Shown in pieces: positions 44,101 to 51,708 of a DNA stretch of 64,000 nucleotides. The stretch comes from Pseudomonas trivialis (GTDB lineage: Bacteria > Pseudomonadota > Gammaproteobacteria > Pseudomonadales > Pseudomonadaceae), in assembly GCF_001439805.1 (NCBI RefSeq), contig NZ_JYLK01000011.1, positions 1-64,000 on the forward strand, in the 5' to 3' direction. The notes under the pieces are model-generated. The model did no database searches. It worked only from the letters and a program-made list of their open reading frames with translations, and was not told the origin of the DNA. Position numbers and translations under genes: made by a program. The first letter of the stretch is position 1. Every line of letters starts with the position of its first letter.

Positions 44101-44148
44101 AGGAATACCTCGCCCGCCGCTCACCGGCAGGCATGTAGGGGGGTGGGG

Positions 44149-45519
44149 TTAGGCTGTTGCGAATAGATCGAGTTGGTCGGATTCGACCTTCTGCTCTTGC
44201 TGCCGGAGTACTTCGAATTCGATGCGCGCCCGGGCGATCGCCGCGTAATGCTCGTCAATCTCGCAGCCGATGAACTCGAAGCCTTCGCGCATTGCTGCTT
44301 TGCCGGTGCTGCCAGACCCCATGAATGGGTCCAGTGCTACACCGCCGGGCGGCGTCACCAGTCGAAGCAGGTATGCCATCAGGTCGGTAGGTTTGACGGT
44401 TGGGTGGTTGTTGCCCTTCGTTTCAGTCGTCTCGACCTTGCGCAGGGTGGTGCCCATTTTGAACTGGGGTCCTGGGTTGACCATCCCTTCGTGCCGATCG
44501 GTGCGGCTGGTCTTTGCGCAGTAGAAGAAGCGGGCGGCGCTGCCGGTATCCAGCCGGCGATCGCCGGGCCTCATCTGAAAACCAACGACACCGTTATTTT
44601 CACTGCCTGCACTTGCCTCCATCGCGCGCCCGCGCTTCATCGCTCCGTAACAGTTTTGTCCGGCCCGCAGTGTTTCGCTGGTGCTGGCGGCGGCGAGCTG
44701 ACCAGGTGCTTCAGGAAACATGGCCAGCACGGCATCACTTCCGTCATGTATAAGATTTGCCGGCCATCTGCCCAAGCAACTGGCCTTGTCGACGTTGGCG
44801 GTTACTTTTTTGCCATGGGCGACTACGTGTTCTGCGTCATGCATCCAGGGTCTCGACCAGCCTTCTGGCTTGGATGCTTTCCCGCTCTCATCGCCGCCGC
44901 CGAGCCGCTCGCCCGTAGGATCAACACGGCAAGCATCGATGTTTAGGGCACCGGTCCCGTGCTCGGTAACGTTAGATGCGACCGTTCCAGGAAACGGTTT
45001 GCGCGCCATACAGATTGGTTCGTGCGCTGGCTTCAGTGCGGTTCCCCAGCCAGCACGATCTCCCTTTAGGTTGTGCGACTTCGGGAATCCTGAGCCAAAC
45101 ACCCACATGATCTGGTCTCGGATCTCGAAGCCAGCCATTTCAATACCGACCGCCATGTGGTGGTAAGTGCGTGCCGCCGCGAACGAGAGCAGGTGACCGC
45201 CGGGCTTGAGCACTCGCAGGCATTCGGTTGCCCACTCCAGAGTGAAGGCCTGGAAGGCGCGCATGCCTTCGGGCGTCAGGTCATACTTGCCGGCCTCGGC
45301 AGCCACTGACCTGTGACCACCATTTGGACCGCAGGCCGAAGCGTGCGAAGGCATGCTGGCTCGGTAAGCGGCTCGAGCCTCGATGTCTTGGCCATCCCAG
45401 CTCTTGCCCATGAAGCGAATACCGTAGGGCGGATCGGTGACCACGCTGTCGATACTGTTGTCGGGCAGCGTCCGCATCGACTCAATGCAGTCGCCGATCA
45501 AAACGCGATGCTGTTTCAT
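44149..45519 (-). CDS. Site-specific DNA methyltransferase, N4-cytosine/N6-adenine, beta type
   Basis: 456 residues. The catalytic T-D-P-P-Y-G motif IV is near residue 29 and the AdoMet motif I D-P-F-M-G-S-G-S-T-G-K-A is near the C-terminus, the beta-class order. Between them is a ~250-residue target-recognition region, and H-P-T-V-K-P stands before motif I. No restriction gene accompanies it, so it probably protects phage DNA from host restriction. ATG overlaps the stop of an 18-codon frame upstream. Confidence 0.9.
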   Translation of the reverse strand: MKQHRVLIGDCIESMRTLPDNSIDSVVTDPPYGIRFMGKSWDGQDIEARAAYRASMPSHASACGPNGGHRSVAAEAGKYDLTPEGMRAFQAFTLEWATECLRVLKPGGHLLSFAAARTYHHMAVGIEMAGFEIRDQIMWVFGSGFPKSHNLKGDRAGWGTALKPAHEPICMARKPFPGTVASNVTEHGTGALNIDACRVDPTGERLGGGDESGKASKPEGWSRPWMHDAEHVVAHGKKVTANVDKASCLGRWPANLIHDGSDAVLAMFPEAPGQLAAASTSETLRAGQNCYGAMKRGRAMEASAGSENNGVVGFQMRPGDRRLDTGSAARFFYCAKTSRTDRHEGMVNPGPQFKMGTTLRKVETTETKGNNHPTVKPTDLMAYLLRLVTPPGGVALDPFMGSGSTGKAAMREGFEFIGCEIDEHYAAIARARIEFEVLRQQEQKVESDQLDLFATA

Positions 45520-45572
45520 GGCCTTGGCCCCTTGTAGATGAAGACGTAGGCGAACCAGAGGGTGGCGATCAT
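45516..45572 (-). CDS. 18-residue hydrophobic microORF bridging two genes
   Basis: M-I-A-T-L-W-F-A-Y-V-F-I-Y-K-G-P-R-P. Its ATG overlaps the stop of the upstream gene as ATGA, and its own TGA overlaps the methyltransferase ATG as ATGA. GGAG lies about 10 bases upstream. It may be a tiny membrane peptide or just a reinitiation bridge that couples translation. No homologue known to me. Confidence 0.45.
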   Translation of the reverse strand: MIATLWFAYVFIYKGPRP

Positions 45573-45943
45573 AGTAGGTGCGCTCCTGCTTCCAGTAGGC
45601 CGTCTCGGTCTAAGCGCAGGTTGTCGCGCTCATGCCTGAGTTCGTCGCGCTCCCTTAGCAAAGCCTTGATTGCCGTTGAGATGTTCCGGTGGCCGAGGGT
45701 GATGGTGATGGCCTGGGCCTCGTCGAAGAGCTTGATCTTCTGGTCTCGGTCGTCCGCTGCTCGCGCTGCCAGCTCTTTTTCGTGGATATTGAGGCAGCGC
45801 TTGCAGGTGACGTACCGCCAGTCATTGGTGAGCTGTTCGTCGGCCATGTCGCCGTCTGTGCCGCAGTAGACGTGCTCCGGCGGATCCTGATCTGCCTCGG
45901 TGCCGCCATCCCAAGGGTATAGGTGAACCGCACGCCCGCTCAT
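45569..45943 (-). CDS. Phage protein with CxxC motif and coiled-coil tail
   Basis: 124 residues from ATG 45943, which overlaps the upstream stop as TGATG. N-terminal H-L-Y-P-W-D-G-G, then Y-C-G-T-D and V-T-C-K-R-C-L, a possible zinc site, and a charged helical tail (R-D-E-L-R-H-E-R-D-N-L-R). The V-T-C-K-x-C-L motif recurs in the gene at 53750-53992. Function unknown. Confidence 0.65.
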   Translation of the reverse strand: MSGRAVHLYPWDGGTEADQDPPEHVYCGTDGDMADEQLTNDWRYVTCKRCLNIHEKELAARAADDRDQKIKLFDEAQAITITLGHRNISTAIKALLRERDELRHERDNLRLDRDGLLEAGAHLL

Positions 45944-46374
45944 CAGCACTCGCTCCAGTTCATGGCCTGGATGTATTCGCACGGGACCATCAGCCTGTCG
46001 GGCGGCACGGTGCTCGCGGTACGGGTATCGCCGAAATACGCAATCGCAGCCTGTGCGCGCTCGAGCGCCAACTGGGCATGGCGCATCTGCCAGGACTTGC
46101 GCTGCTTGTAAGAGCGCAGCGCCAAGGATTTATCGGTATACGCGAACCTTCGGCCGTGCTCGCCGCCATCCTTCAGCACGCGCTTGCGGTACTGCTTCAG
46201 CAGGGATTCACGCTGCGAGCCACCGAAGAGGTTGTCGTGGAATTCATCCACGATGTACCAGCACTGCTCGGTTTCGCCGATAACCACGAATTTTTTGCAG
46301 GTGACTTCCAGGCCTTTCGGGTCGAGCTCGTCGACGTAGCGATAATGGTCCGGGCCGAGTTTTATCTTTTCCAT
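45943..46374 (-). CDS. Hypothetical phage protein
   Basis: 143 residues from ATG 46374 (M-E-K-I-K-L-G-P-D-H-Y-R-Y); the frame extends upstream but without a ribosome site. Basic, mixed fold, with W-Y-I-V-D-E-F near 40 and a Lys/Arg-rich helix in the second half. Not recognised. Coupled by TGATG overlap to the next gene. Confidence 0.6.
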   Translation of the reverse strand: MEKIKLGPDHYRYVDELDPKGLEVTCKKFVVIGETEQCWYIVDEFHDNLFGGSQRESLLKQYRKRVLKDGGEHGRRFAYTDKSLALRSYKQRKSWQMRHAQLALERAQAAIAYFGDTRTASTVPPDRLMVPCEYIQAMNWSEC

Positions 46375-46424
46375 GGTCGAGCTCGTCCTTGCCGCTATAG
46401 CGGCTGACATTGAAGGGGGAGGGG

Positions 46425-47339
46425 TTACAGAGAGGGGTTGAGGCGTTTCAGCTCGTCGAGGCAGGAGTTCCAGCCGATATTTCCGTACCACTCAGCATCG
46501 GTACCTCCGAACGACTTGTTCACATCAGGCTTGCGCTCAGGCAGCACCACCGCTACCGGCGCGGGCTGCTCGCGATCTGGATACGCGCCGGGCAGCGGAG
46601 ACATCGCTGGCTTGGCGGCCTGCTTGGCGCGGATCTGCTCGACCTTGGTCCAGATGCGGGCCAGTTCGGCCTCGCCGGCGGCATGCATGTCCAGGCCGGC
46701 GGCGAGGCACAGTGCGGCCAGCGTGACCATCACACCGCCGACTTCCTGCGATTGCTCACCGGCAGGGCGGCCGTAGACGTACTCGACCAGCTGATGCGCC
46801 TCGGTCGCGGTACAGCCGCATGCTTGCACCAGCTCAAGCGCTTCCTCAAGGAAACGATGGTTGCGCTCTTGGCGATCAGCGGCAATCGCCTCTCCGAAGC
46901 ACGCCATCATCCAAGGCTGCACGCGAGATTGGAAAGGCGCGGGCCGCTCGGCGTAGAGCCTCACCTGCTCGCCATGCTTGAGCGAGACAGTGCTGGCGTA
47001 GATCGCATGGGTTATACCAACCGAGGTCATCACGCCCTCGATGATTGCGTCAGGGTGGCGCACCACCGGCTCGCCCTGGGTCTGGGCGGCTGTCTTGATC
47101 AGCTCCAGCAGGCCATAAGCCTGCTCTGCCTCGATCACGCTGCAATTGTTGTGTACTAGGATCGGGCGGCCCGCAGAGTGGTCAATGGCCCAGCCCATCG
47201 GGTTGAACTTTTCATCAGGCGCATCCAGCAGGGCGCGCACCTTCTTTGCGTCTTTGGTCATGTGATGCTCTTCGAGCAGGCCCGCGTAGTTCTCGACCCA
47301 CTCACGCGGCACGCCGTCAATCGTTTGGTTGGTGGTCAT
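46425..47339 (-). CDS. MazG-like nucleotide pyrophosphohydrolase-domain protein
   Basis: 304 residues. The middle segment (about 130-230) reads like an all-alpha NTP pyrophosphatase: F-L-E-E-A-L-E-L-V-Q-A, H-Q-L-V-E-Y-V-Y-G-R-P-x-G-E-x-x-Q-E-V-G-G-V, matching the E-E-x-x-E and E-x-x-D-like metal sites. Flanking regions are phage-specific. It may adjust nucleotide pools or ppGpp during infection; this is inferred. The C-terminal D-A-E-W-Y-G-N-I-G-W-N-S-C is unassigned. Confidence 0.65.
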   Translation of the reverse strand: MTTNQTIDGVPREWVENYAGLLEEHHMTKDAKKVRALLDAPDEKFNPMGWAIDHSAGRPILVHNNCSVIEAEQAYGLLELIKTAAQTQGEPVVRHPDAIIEGVMTSVGITHAIYASTVSLKHGEQVRLYAERPAPFQSRVQPWMMACFGEAIAADRQERNHRFLEEALELVQACGCTATEAHQLVEYVYGRPAGEQSQEVGGVMVTLAALCLAAGLDMHAAGEAELARIWTKVEQIRAKQAAKPAMSPLPGAYPDREQPAPVAVVLPERKPDVNKSFGGTDAEWYGNIGWNSCLDELKRLNPSL

Positions 47340-47563
47340 GGCTTCACCGTTTCATTTGTGGATACGTTGCGAACAGAGAACAGTTTGTAACCCTTCGGGA
47401 TCGAGTCGGGATACTGGGCGGCTTTGACCACCTCACTGATATCATCGGTGCCCAAGTCTTCTGACTTTACCGTGAATCCCTTTTTGCCCCACTTGGGATC
47501 GGGGCGCATGCAATCGGCAAGCGTGTAATCTTCGCGCCGATATTCAATGCTGAACACCGTCAT
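47336..47563 (-). CDS. Hypothetical phage protein
   Basis: 75 residues, soluble, no recognised domain. GAGGTGA lies 4 bases before ATG 47563, and the stop overlaps the next gene start (4 bases). The ribosome site itself overlaps the stop of a 20-codon frame. Confidence 0.6.
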   Translation of the reverse strand: MTVFSIEYRREDYTLADCMRPDPKWGKKGFTVKSEDLGTDDISEVVKAAQYPDSIPKGYKLFSVRNVSTNETVKP

Positions 47564-47571
47564 AAATCACC

Positions 47572-47634
47572 TCAGCAAATCAGTTGTGCCAGTGCCAGCA
47601 GGCACCAGCAGTAGGCGGGGAGTTGGGCGCGCAT
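47572..47634 (-). CDS. 20-residue hydrophobic microORF
   Basis: M-R-A-Q-L-P-A-Y-C-W-C-L-L-A-L-A-Q-L-I-C. Its ATG overlaps the upstream stop as TGATG and it ends within the next gene's ribosome site. Nearly all residues are hydrophobic, enough for one membrane helix. No homologue known to me. Confidence 0.45.
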   Translation of the reverse strand: MRAQLPAYCWCLLALAQLIC

Positions 47635-48104
47635 CAGAACGGCACGCACTTGGCGCAGTTTGCCGTCCAGCCCTTGGAGCCGCAGCCTGTGCAGATGTGT
47701 TCTTCGGTAGCGGGCTCTGCTGGCTTGAGTGCGGCGTCTGCGATCATCTGGCAGACCTCAACAGATGGTTCAGGCATGCGCATATCTGCCTCTGCATACG
47801 CATCCAAGCGCGATTTGATCTTGCGTAGCGCGGTCTCCAGCACATCCGCCCTCTCGCGCAGCTTCAAGCATTCGGCGTTCTTGTTGAGGTATGCGCCGCC
47901 AGCACGATCCAGATCTTCATCCGCTGCGGTCAGGCGCTGTTGCAGGGCGAAAACTTTCTCCTCGCGTTGAAGATTCAACTCGTGCCACCGCTCAAGGGTT
48001 TCCCTGGCCTCGTCAAGCCGGGCGGTTACCAGGTCGAAGTCCGATGCGCGCACGCACAAGATATTGGATGCCTCGTGGCACCAGAAGCTTTTTACCTCGC
48101 TCAT
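47634..48104 (-). CDS. Coiled-coil phage protein with C-terminal zinc knuckle
   Basis: 156 residues. An N-terminal W-C-H-E-A segment, a long coiled coil (about 25-105), and C-terminal C-T-G-C-G-S-K-G-W-T-A-N-C-A-K-C, a likely four-cysteine zinc site. Stop of the upstream HNH fusion gene overlaps its start. Function unknown. Confidence 0.65.
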   Translation of the reverse strand: MSEVKSFWCHEASNILCVRASDFDLVTARLDEARETLERWHELNLQREEKVFALQQRLTAADEDLDRAGGAYLNKNAECLKLRERADVLETALRKIKSRLDAYAEADMRMPEPSVEVCQMIADAALKPAEPATEEHICTGCGSKGWTANCAKCVPF

Positions 48105-49003
48105 ACAGCCTCCCTCGTTACCAGATCATGGGCATCCACAACGGTCATGCCGGAGAATTCTTCAGCAGTCGGCAAGTCTTCCAGGCAGCCGAAGATCGGC
48201 ATCCCCAGCTCGCGGGCACGGCGCACCTCGCCCAGCGTACCGGCGCTGTACCGCCAACCATCAATCAGGACAACTGCGTCACAACGCTCCATCAATGCCA
48301 GTGTGCCGTCGAGGAAGAATTGATCTTGATCGGGCAGGTCGTCATCGAAGTGCGCGGTATTGGTATGTGGGCAGATTGGAAACCAACCCAGACGCGCCGT
48401 GGAGACGGCTACGGCCCTCGCTGCCGATATGTTGTCGGCAATCTTTTCCCGACTGGCCGCCCGGTATGGGCCGGCCACATACACGACAGGGATTTTGCTG
48501 CGCATGGTTGCCGGGTTGCGGCCGTGGTTGCCGTGGTACTTGTGCTGCAGTTCGAACGATCTCCGCGCTGCTGCGGCCTCAAACAGCGAATCGAATCTTC
48601 CTAGGAAAATCTGCCGGTTGTTTTGATAGGCATATGCCTTCCAGGTTGAGCGCTCATCCCAAGAAACGCCGCGAACACCTGTCAGGTTTCCGCTATTGAG
48701 TTTTTGATTCCTGGCGTTTTCCAAATAAGTGGCGGGCCTGAGGTTGCTCCACCGGTTGTCCGCGCGATCGCCGTTTATGTGATCAACCAGGTCAGGAGGA
48801 AACTCACCGACCATAAACAGGAACGCGAGTCGATGTAGGTAGTAGGGCTTTTTGTCGATTACCACCTTCAAATAGCCCTTCCGATCTTTGGTGTTCGCCG
48901 CGGTACCAGCGGCGGTTCGGCTGCGTCCAATAACCCAGGTGAACACGCCGGTGACTGGGTTGTAATGCAGCAGCTCTTTCAGCTTTGCCTGAGATATGGA
49001 CAT
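48101..49003 (-). CDS. HNH/AP2 homing-type endonuclease fused to a DUF4406-like domain
   Basis: 300 residues from ATG 49003 (AGGA upstream). Residues about 1-165: HNH_3 endonuclease (V-D-H-I-N-G-D-R-A-D-N-R-W-S-N-L-R) with an AP2-like DNA-binding segment (T-G-V-R-G-V-S-W). Residues about 170-300: a nucleoside-deoxyribosyltransferase-like DUF4406/DUF1937 domain (V-Y-V-A-G-P-Y-R, D-G-T-L-A-L-M-E-R-C-D-A-V-V-L-I-D-G-W, S-A-G-T-L-G-E). The second domain begins M-R-S-K-I-P, as if it were once a separate gene. Fusion or a nested internal start are both possible. Confidence 0.75.
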   Translation of the reverse strand: MSISQAKLKELLHYNPVTGVFTWVIGRSRTAAGTAANTKDRKGYLKVVIDKKPYYLHRLAFLFMVGEFPPDLVDHINGDRADNRWSNLRPATYLENARNQKLNSGNLTGVRGVSWDERSTWKAYAYQNNRQIFLGRFDSLFEAAAARRSFELQHKYHGNHGRNPATMRSKIPVVYVAGPYRAASREKIADNISAARAVAVSTARLGWFPICPHTNTAHFDDDLPDQDQFFLDGTLALMERCDAVVLIDGWRYSAGTLGEVRRARELGMPIFGCLEDLPTAEEFSGMTVVDAHDLVTREAV

Positions 49004-49053
49004 TACGAGTTCCTGCCGGGCCATGCCCGGGCGGTGGAGTGGGGGGGGGGAAG

Positions 49054-50076
49054 TTACGCGGCGTCAGTCGTTGTCGATCGAGAGCAGGGGGAATGCTGTT
49101 GCTGCCACTCGCGGAACCTGTCCATTTCCAAGGGCTTTAATTCGGTCCACCCGATGGGCCACCCCATCAGCCACTCGACCCATTCCGGGTTCAGCTGGCC
49201 ACCGTCGGAAGCCATCACTGCGTGGTCGATTCGGTCGTTCACGCGGCTCTTGCCGGACTTGCGTATCAGGCTCGCCGGTGACGATCCTTTGCTCGCGCTC
49301 GCGCACGGCGTCGGCCAGGACCGGGCGGATACCGCTTCGATCAGCGTTCCGCCTTCCCGACTCTTGCGCGGCGTCACCCTGCCGCCCTTCCTGGCCAGTG
49401 TTGCCGTGGGCGTTGGCCATTGTTTCACTGCACTGCTCAGGCCCCAGCCGGCATTCTTGCTGCTGCCCGGCTGGTTGTGGTTTCCGTGCACCGTCGGCGT
49501 CGGCCAGAGCATTGCCTCGGCTGACAACTTCGGCTCGCCCCGACTGTTCCACTTTCCGCCCGGCCGGCTCACTGCATCGTCCGCGACTATCGTTTGCCAC
49601 AATCCAGATGCGGTCGCGCTGATGGGGCGCTCCGCAGTCGGATGCTGAAACAATGCACCACTGCGCGTCATACCCCATTTCGGCAAGGTCACTGAGGACC
49701 AGTGCAAGTCCTCTTCCCACAAGCAAAGGTGAGTTTTCCACGTAGACGAATCGAGGTCGTACCTCGCCGATGATTCGCGCCATTTCCCGCCAGAGGCCAG
49801 AGCGGGCGCCATCGATGCCGTCGCCATTCCCGGCAGCTGATATGTCCTGACACGGGAATCCGCCAGAAACCACATCAACAAGGCCGCACCATGGTCGTCC
49901 GTCAAAACTGCACACGTCAGACCAAATCGGGAAAGTTGCGAGGGCTCCATCGTTTTGTCGTTGCGCCAGAACTTGTGCGGAGTAGGCATCACGCTCAACG
50001 GCGCAGACGGTGCGCCACCCGAGCAGGTGGCCGCCGAGAATTCCGCCACCAGAGCCTGCGAAAAGAGCCAGCTCAT
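49054..50076 (-). CDS. Reading frame fully overlapping the C5 methyltransferase gene
   Basis: 340 codons on the same strand as the methyltransferase, in another frame, starting 4 bases after its ATG and ending 10 bases after its stop. The product has three W-P-T-P-x repeats (M-L-W-P-T-P-T, Q-W-P-T-P-T-A, S-W-P-T-P-C-A) and a C-terminal L-N-P-E-W-V-E-W-L-M-G-W-P-I-G-W-T-E-L. I recall this pattern from phage proteins found next to Dcm-type methyltransferases. Both frames could use the same GGAGG. If real, this is about 1 kb of dual coding. It could also be a by-product of GC-rich codon use; the organised motifs argue against chance. Confidence 0.5.
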   Translation of the reverse strand: MSWLFSQALVAEFSAATCSGGAPSAPLSVMPTPHKFWRNDKTMEPSQLSRFGLTCAVLTDDHGAALLMWFLADSRVRTYQLPGMATASMAPALASGGKWRESSARYDLDSSTWKTHLCLWEEDLHWSSVTLPKWGMTRSGALFQHPTAERPISATASGLWQTIVADDAVSRPGGKWNSRGEPKLSAEAMLWPTPTVHGNHNQPGSSKNAGWGLSSAVKQWPTPTATLARKGGRVTPRKSREGGTLIEAVSARSWPTPCASASKGSSPASLIRKSGKSRVNDRIDHAVMASDGGQLNPEWVEWLMGWPIGWTELKPLEMDRFREWQQQHSPCSRSTTTDAA

Positions 50077-50080
50077 TCAT
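49064..50080 (-). CDS. C5-cytosine DNA methyltransferase (Dcm type)
   Basis: 338 residues. Motif I L-F-A-G-S-G-G; catalytic motif IV G-G-F-P-C77-Q-D-I-S; motif VI V-Y-V-E-N-S; motif VIII Q-R-D-R-I-W-I-V-A; motifs IX-X near the end with A-L-G-N-G-Q-V-P. The stretch between VIII and IX (about 170-285), normally the target-recognition domain, is low-complexity, rich in Ala/Arg/Asp/Gln, and is where the overlapping frame has its motifs. Probably protects phage DNA. GGAGG lies 5-6 bases before ATG 50080. Confidence 0.9.
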   Translation of the reverse strand: MNELALFAGSGGGILGGHLLGWRTVCAVERDAYSAQVLAQRQNDGALATFPIWSDVCSFDGRPWCGLVDVVSGGFPCQDISAAGNGDGIDGARSGLWREMARIIGEVRPRFVYVENSPLLVGRGLALVLSDLAEMGYDAQWCIVSASDCGAPHQRDRIWIVANDSRGRCSEPAGRKVEQSGRAEVVSRGNALADADGARKPQPAGQQQECRLGPEQCSETMANAHGNTGQEGRQGDAAQESGRRNADRSGIRPVLADAVREREQRIVTGEPDTQVRQEPRERPNRPRSDGFRRWPAEPGMGRVADGVAHRVDRIKALGNGQVPRVAATAFPLLSIDND

Positions 50081-50154
50081 TTATCCTCCGTGCAGCCGAC
50101 TGCCTCGCCGGCTGGCGCTGTTCTGTGATATGGGGTATTAAGGGTGACCGGCAT
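50077..50154 (-). CDS. 25-residue microORF upstream of the C5 methyltransferase
   Basis: A 25-codon frame beginning M-P-V-T-L-N-T-P-Y-H-R whose TGA overlaps the methyltransferase ATG (ATGA). It contains the GGAGG used by the next gene. Ribosome site weak. It may serve only to couple translation. Confidence 0.35.
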   Translation of the reverse strand: MPVTLNTPYHRTAPAGEAVGCTEDK

Positions 50155-50163
50155 GGAGCCGGA

Positions 50164-50796
50164 TCAAGGAGTGTTGCTTGTTCCGCAGTTGCGGCAGTCT
50201 TCGCGGTAGCGCTGCATGTCGCCGATGAAGCGGCCGCAACCGCCGCAGTTGAAAACTTCTTCACGGGGTTTTTTCGGTTTCGCCAATTTGATTCCGGTGC
50301 CGCGCAAAGCCTGCTTGAGATCAACGTCCTGGCGCCATACAAGCCTGCGGCGGATTGAGTCGATATATTCGGCAGACCATAGCTTTCGCGATCCCGCCGA
50401 TAGGTCGGCGGCGAACTCTATTCGCGATTGCTCCAAGTTCAGATTGCAGGCGCGACCGAGGTCTGCGGTCACTTGGCCCTTGTTCCAGCCCATCCAGTAG
50501 ACATCATTGCCGTTCCAACTGCCTGGCACTTGCAGGTAAACGCGGCACCCCGGCTCCAGCATGGAGTTGCTGGCTTGTTCGTCCATCAATTGGCAGTCGA
50601 CGCCATAGTGGGCGCGTTCATCAATGTACCGCTTCGGCCATGGGATGTCAGTGTCACGGTGCCCGCAGGCCTTTTCTTTGGTGTACAGCTCGCACTTGTC
50701 CAAGTCGGTGTAGTAGCCGCGGTGCTCCTTTCCGTGGAAGGTCAGGCCATCACCGACGTGACTGCGGCTGTCTTGTAGGTAGAACTGATCGTCCAT
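50164..50796 (-). CDS. Phage protein with C-terminal zinc ribbon
   Basis: 210 residues. The C-terminus has C-G-G-C-G-R-F and C-R-N-C-G, a four-cysteine zinc ribbon; the N-terminal 150 residues are unassigned (W-M-G-W-N-K-G, V-P-G-S-W-N-G). Could be a DNA-binding or regulatory protein. Alone between two short gaps in the leftward operon. Confidence 0.6.
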   Translation of the reverse strand: MDDQFYLQDSRSHVGDGLTFHGKEHRGYYTDLDKCELYTKEKACGHRDTDIPWPKRYIDERAHYGVDCQLMDEQASNSMLEPGCRVYLQVPGSWNGNDVYWMGWNKGQVTADLGRACNLNLEQSRIEFAADLSAGSRKLWSAEYIDSIRRRLVWRQDVDLKQALRGTGIKLAKPKKPREEVFNCGGCGRFIGDMQRYREDCRNCGTSNTP

Positions 50797-50853
50797 GGAT
50801 TATCTCCAGTCAGGCGCCGCCCTCCGTTTACCGGATGCAGCGAGTAGGGTGGG

Positions 50854-51168
50854 TTATGCTTCTTCGGCGTCGAGCCGTGATGCTTGGCGTTGGCCGTGGC
50901 TGTAGATTTGGTGCGCCACGTTTTCGTCAACAACGATTTTGTGGCGCGGATAACGCAAGAACTCGATCAGTTCGTTGTCGCCCATCAAGTCCATCTTCAT
51001 GATGGCGATCTGCAGAACCTCGCTGATGATCGGCACCTTGCCGCGAAGCCGGATACGCTCCATGGCCTGCTCGATGCCGGGCCTGACCTTGTGCCGCAAT
51101 TCCTTCTCGGCGACAGCCAGGCGCTTCTGCGCAGCCTTGGCCGATCTTTCCTGCACTGTCTTGGCCAT
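50854..51168 (-). CDS. Hypothetical phage protein, basic and helical
   Basis: 104 residues, highly charged. The N-terminal 40 residues form a Lys/Arg/Ala-rich helix; I-I-S-E-V-L-Q-I-A-I-M-K-M follows. GAGGTAGGCC precedes ATG. No family recognised. Confidence 0.55.
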   Translation of the reverse strand: MAKTVQERSAKAAQKRLAVAEKELRHKVRPGIEQAMERIRLRGKVPIISEVLQIAIMKMDLMGDNELIEFLRYPRHKIVVDENVAHQIYSHGQRQASRLDAEEA

Positions 51169-51237
51169 GGCCTACCTCTTCTATTCCGCTGGCCAGCAGT
51201 GCGAGCCAGGTTTGTCGTTTGCGTTGCTGGGTGCGGG

Positions 51238-51708
51238 CTATGCGGCGCATGAATCGACTTTCACTTGATGCCAGGCGCCGACGGCTTCGAAGATCCGCGC
51301 GGCGTGCGCCTCGTCCAGCGATATCGCTTCGGGAATAGCAATCCAGCCCGACGCCACCATCTGGCTTTGATTTGCCTCGTCGCGCAGCTTCTTGTAGCAA
51401 TGCTCGATTACGTCTTCCAGGTGATCGGAGAGGTAGTTGCCATCCGGAGCGACTTCCACCGACTTGCTGTAGCGGTCGCCGCGGGCGTCGATACACAGGG
51501 CGCTGAGGTAGATCGTCCACCGGTGAGGAATTCCGCAAACGGCCTGGCCGATCTTGCCGGGCGCGATGTTCTTCAGCGACTTGTAATTGATCATGCCCTG
51601 GCGGCCGCTGGGATCGATGTTCACCACCGCGACGTGGTTGGAGGCGAGCAGCGAGCGGCACGACCGGGCGATTCGTGCTTGCAGGTTGTGAGGCTTACGT
51701 TTTTTCAT
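51238..51708 (-). CDS. Hypothetical phage protein
   Basis: 156 residues, basic N-terminus (M-K-K-R-K-P-H-N-L-Q-A-R), then a mixed domain with G-I-P-H-R-W-T-I-Y-L-S-A-L-C-I-D-A. ATG overlaps the upstream stop as ATGA. Function unknown. Confidence 0.6.
   Translation of the reverse strand: MKKRKPHNLQARIARSCRSLLASNHVAVVNIDPSGRQGMINYKSLKNIAPGKIGQAVCGIPHRWTIYLSALCIDARGDRYSKSVEVAPDGNYLSDHLEDVIEHCYKKLRDEANQSQMVASGWIAIPEAISLDEAHAARIFEAVGAWHQVKVDSCAA

Noticed and set aside
50073..50342. 89-codon minus-strand frame overlapping the zinc-ribbon gene end
   Set aside because: Shadow of 50164-50796 with Ala/Thr-rich composition; only the 25-codon coupled frame in this gap has positional support.
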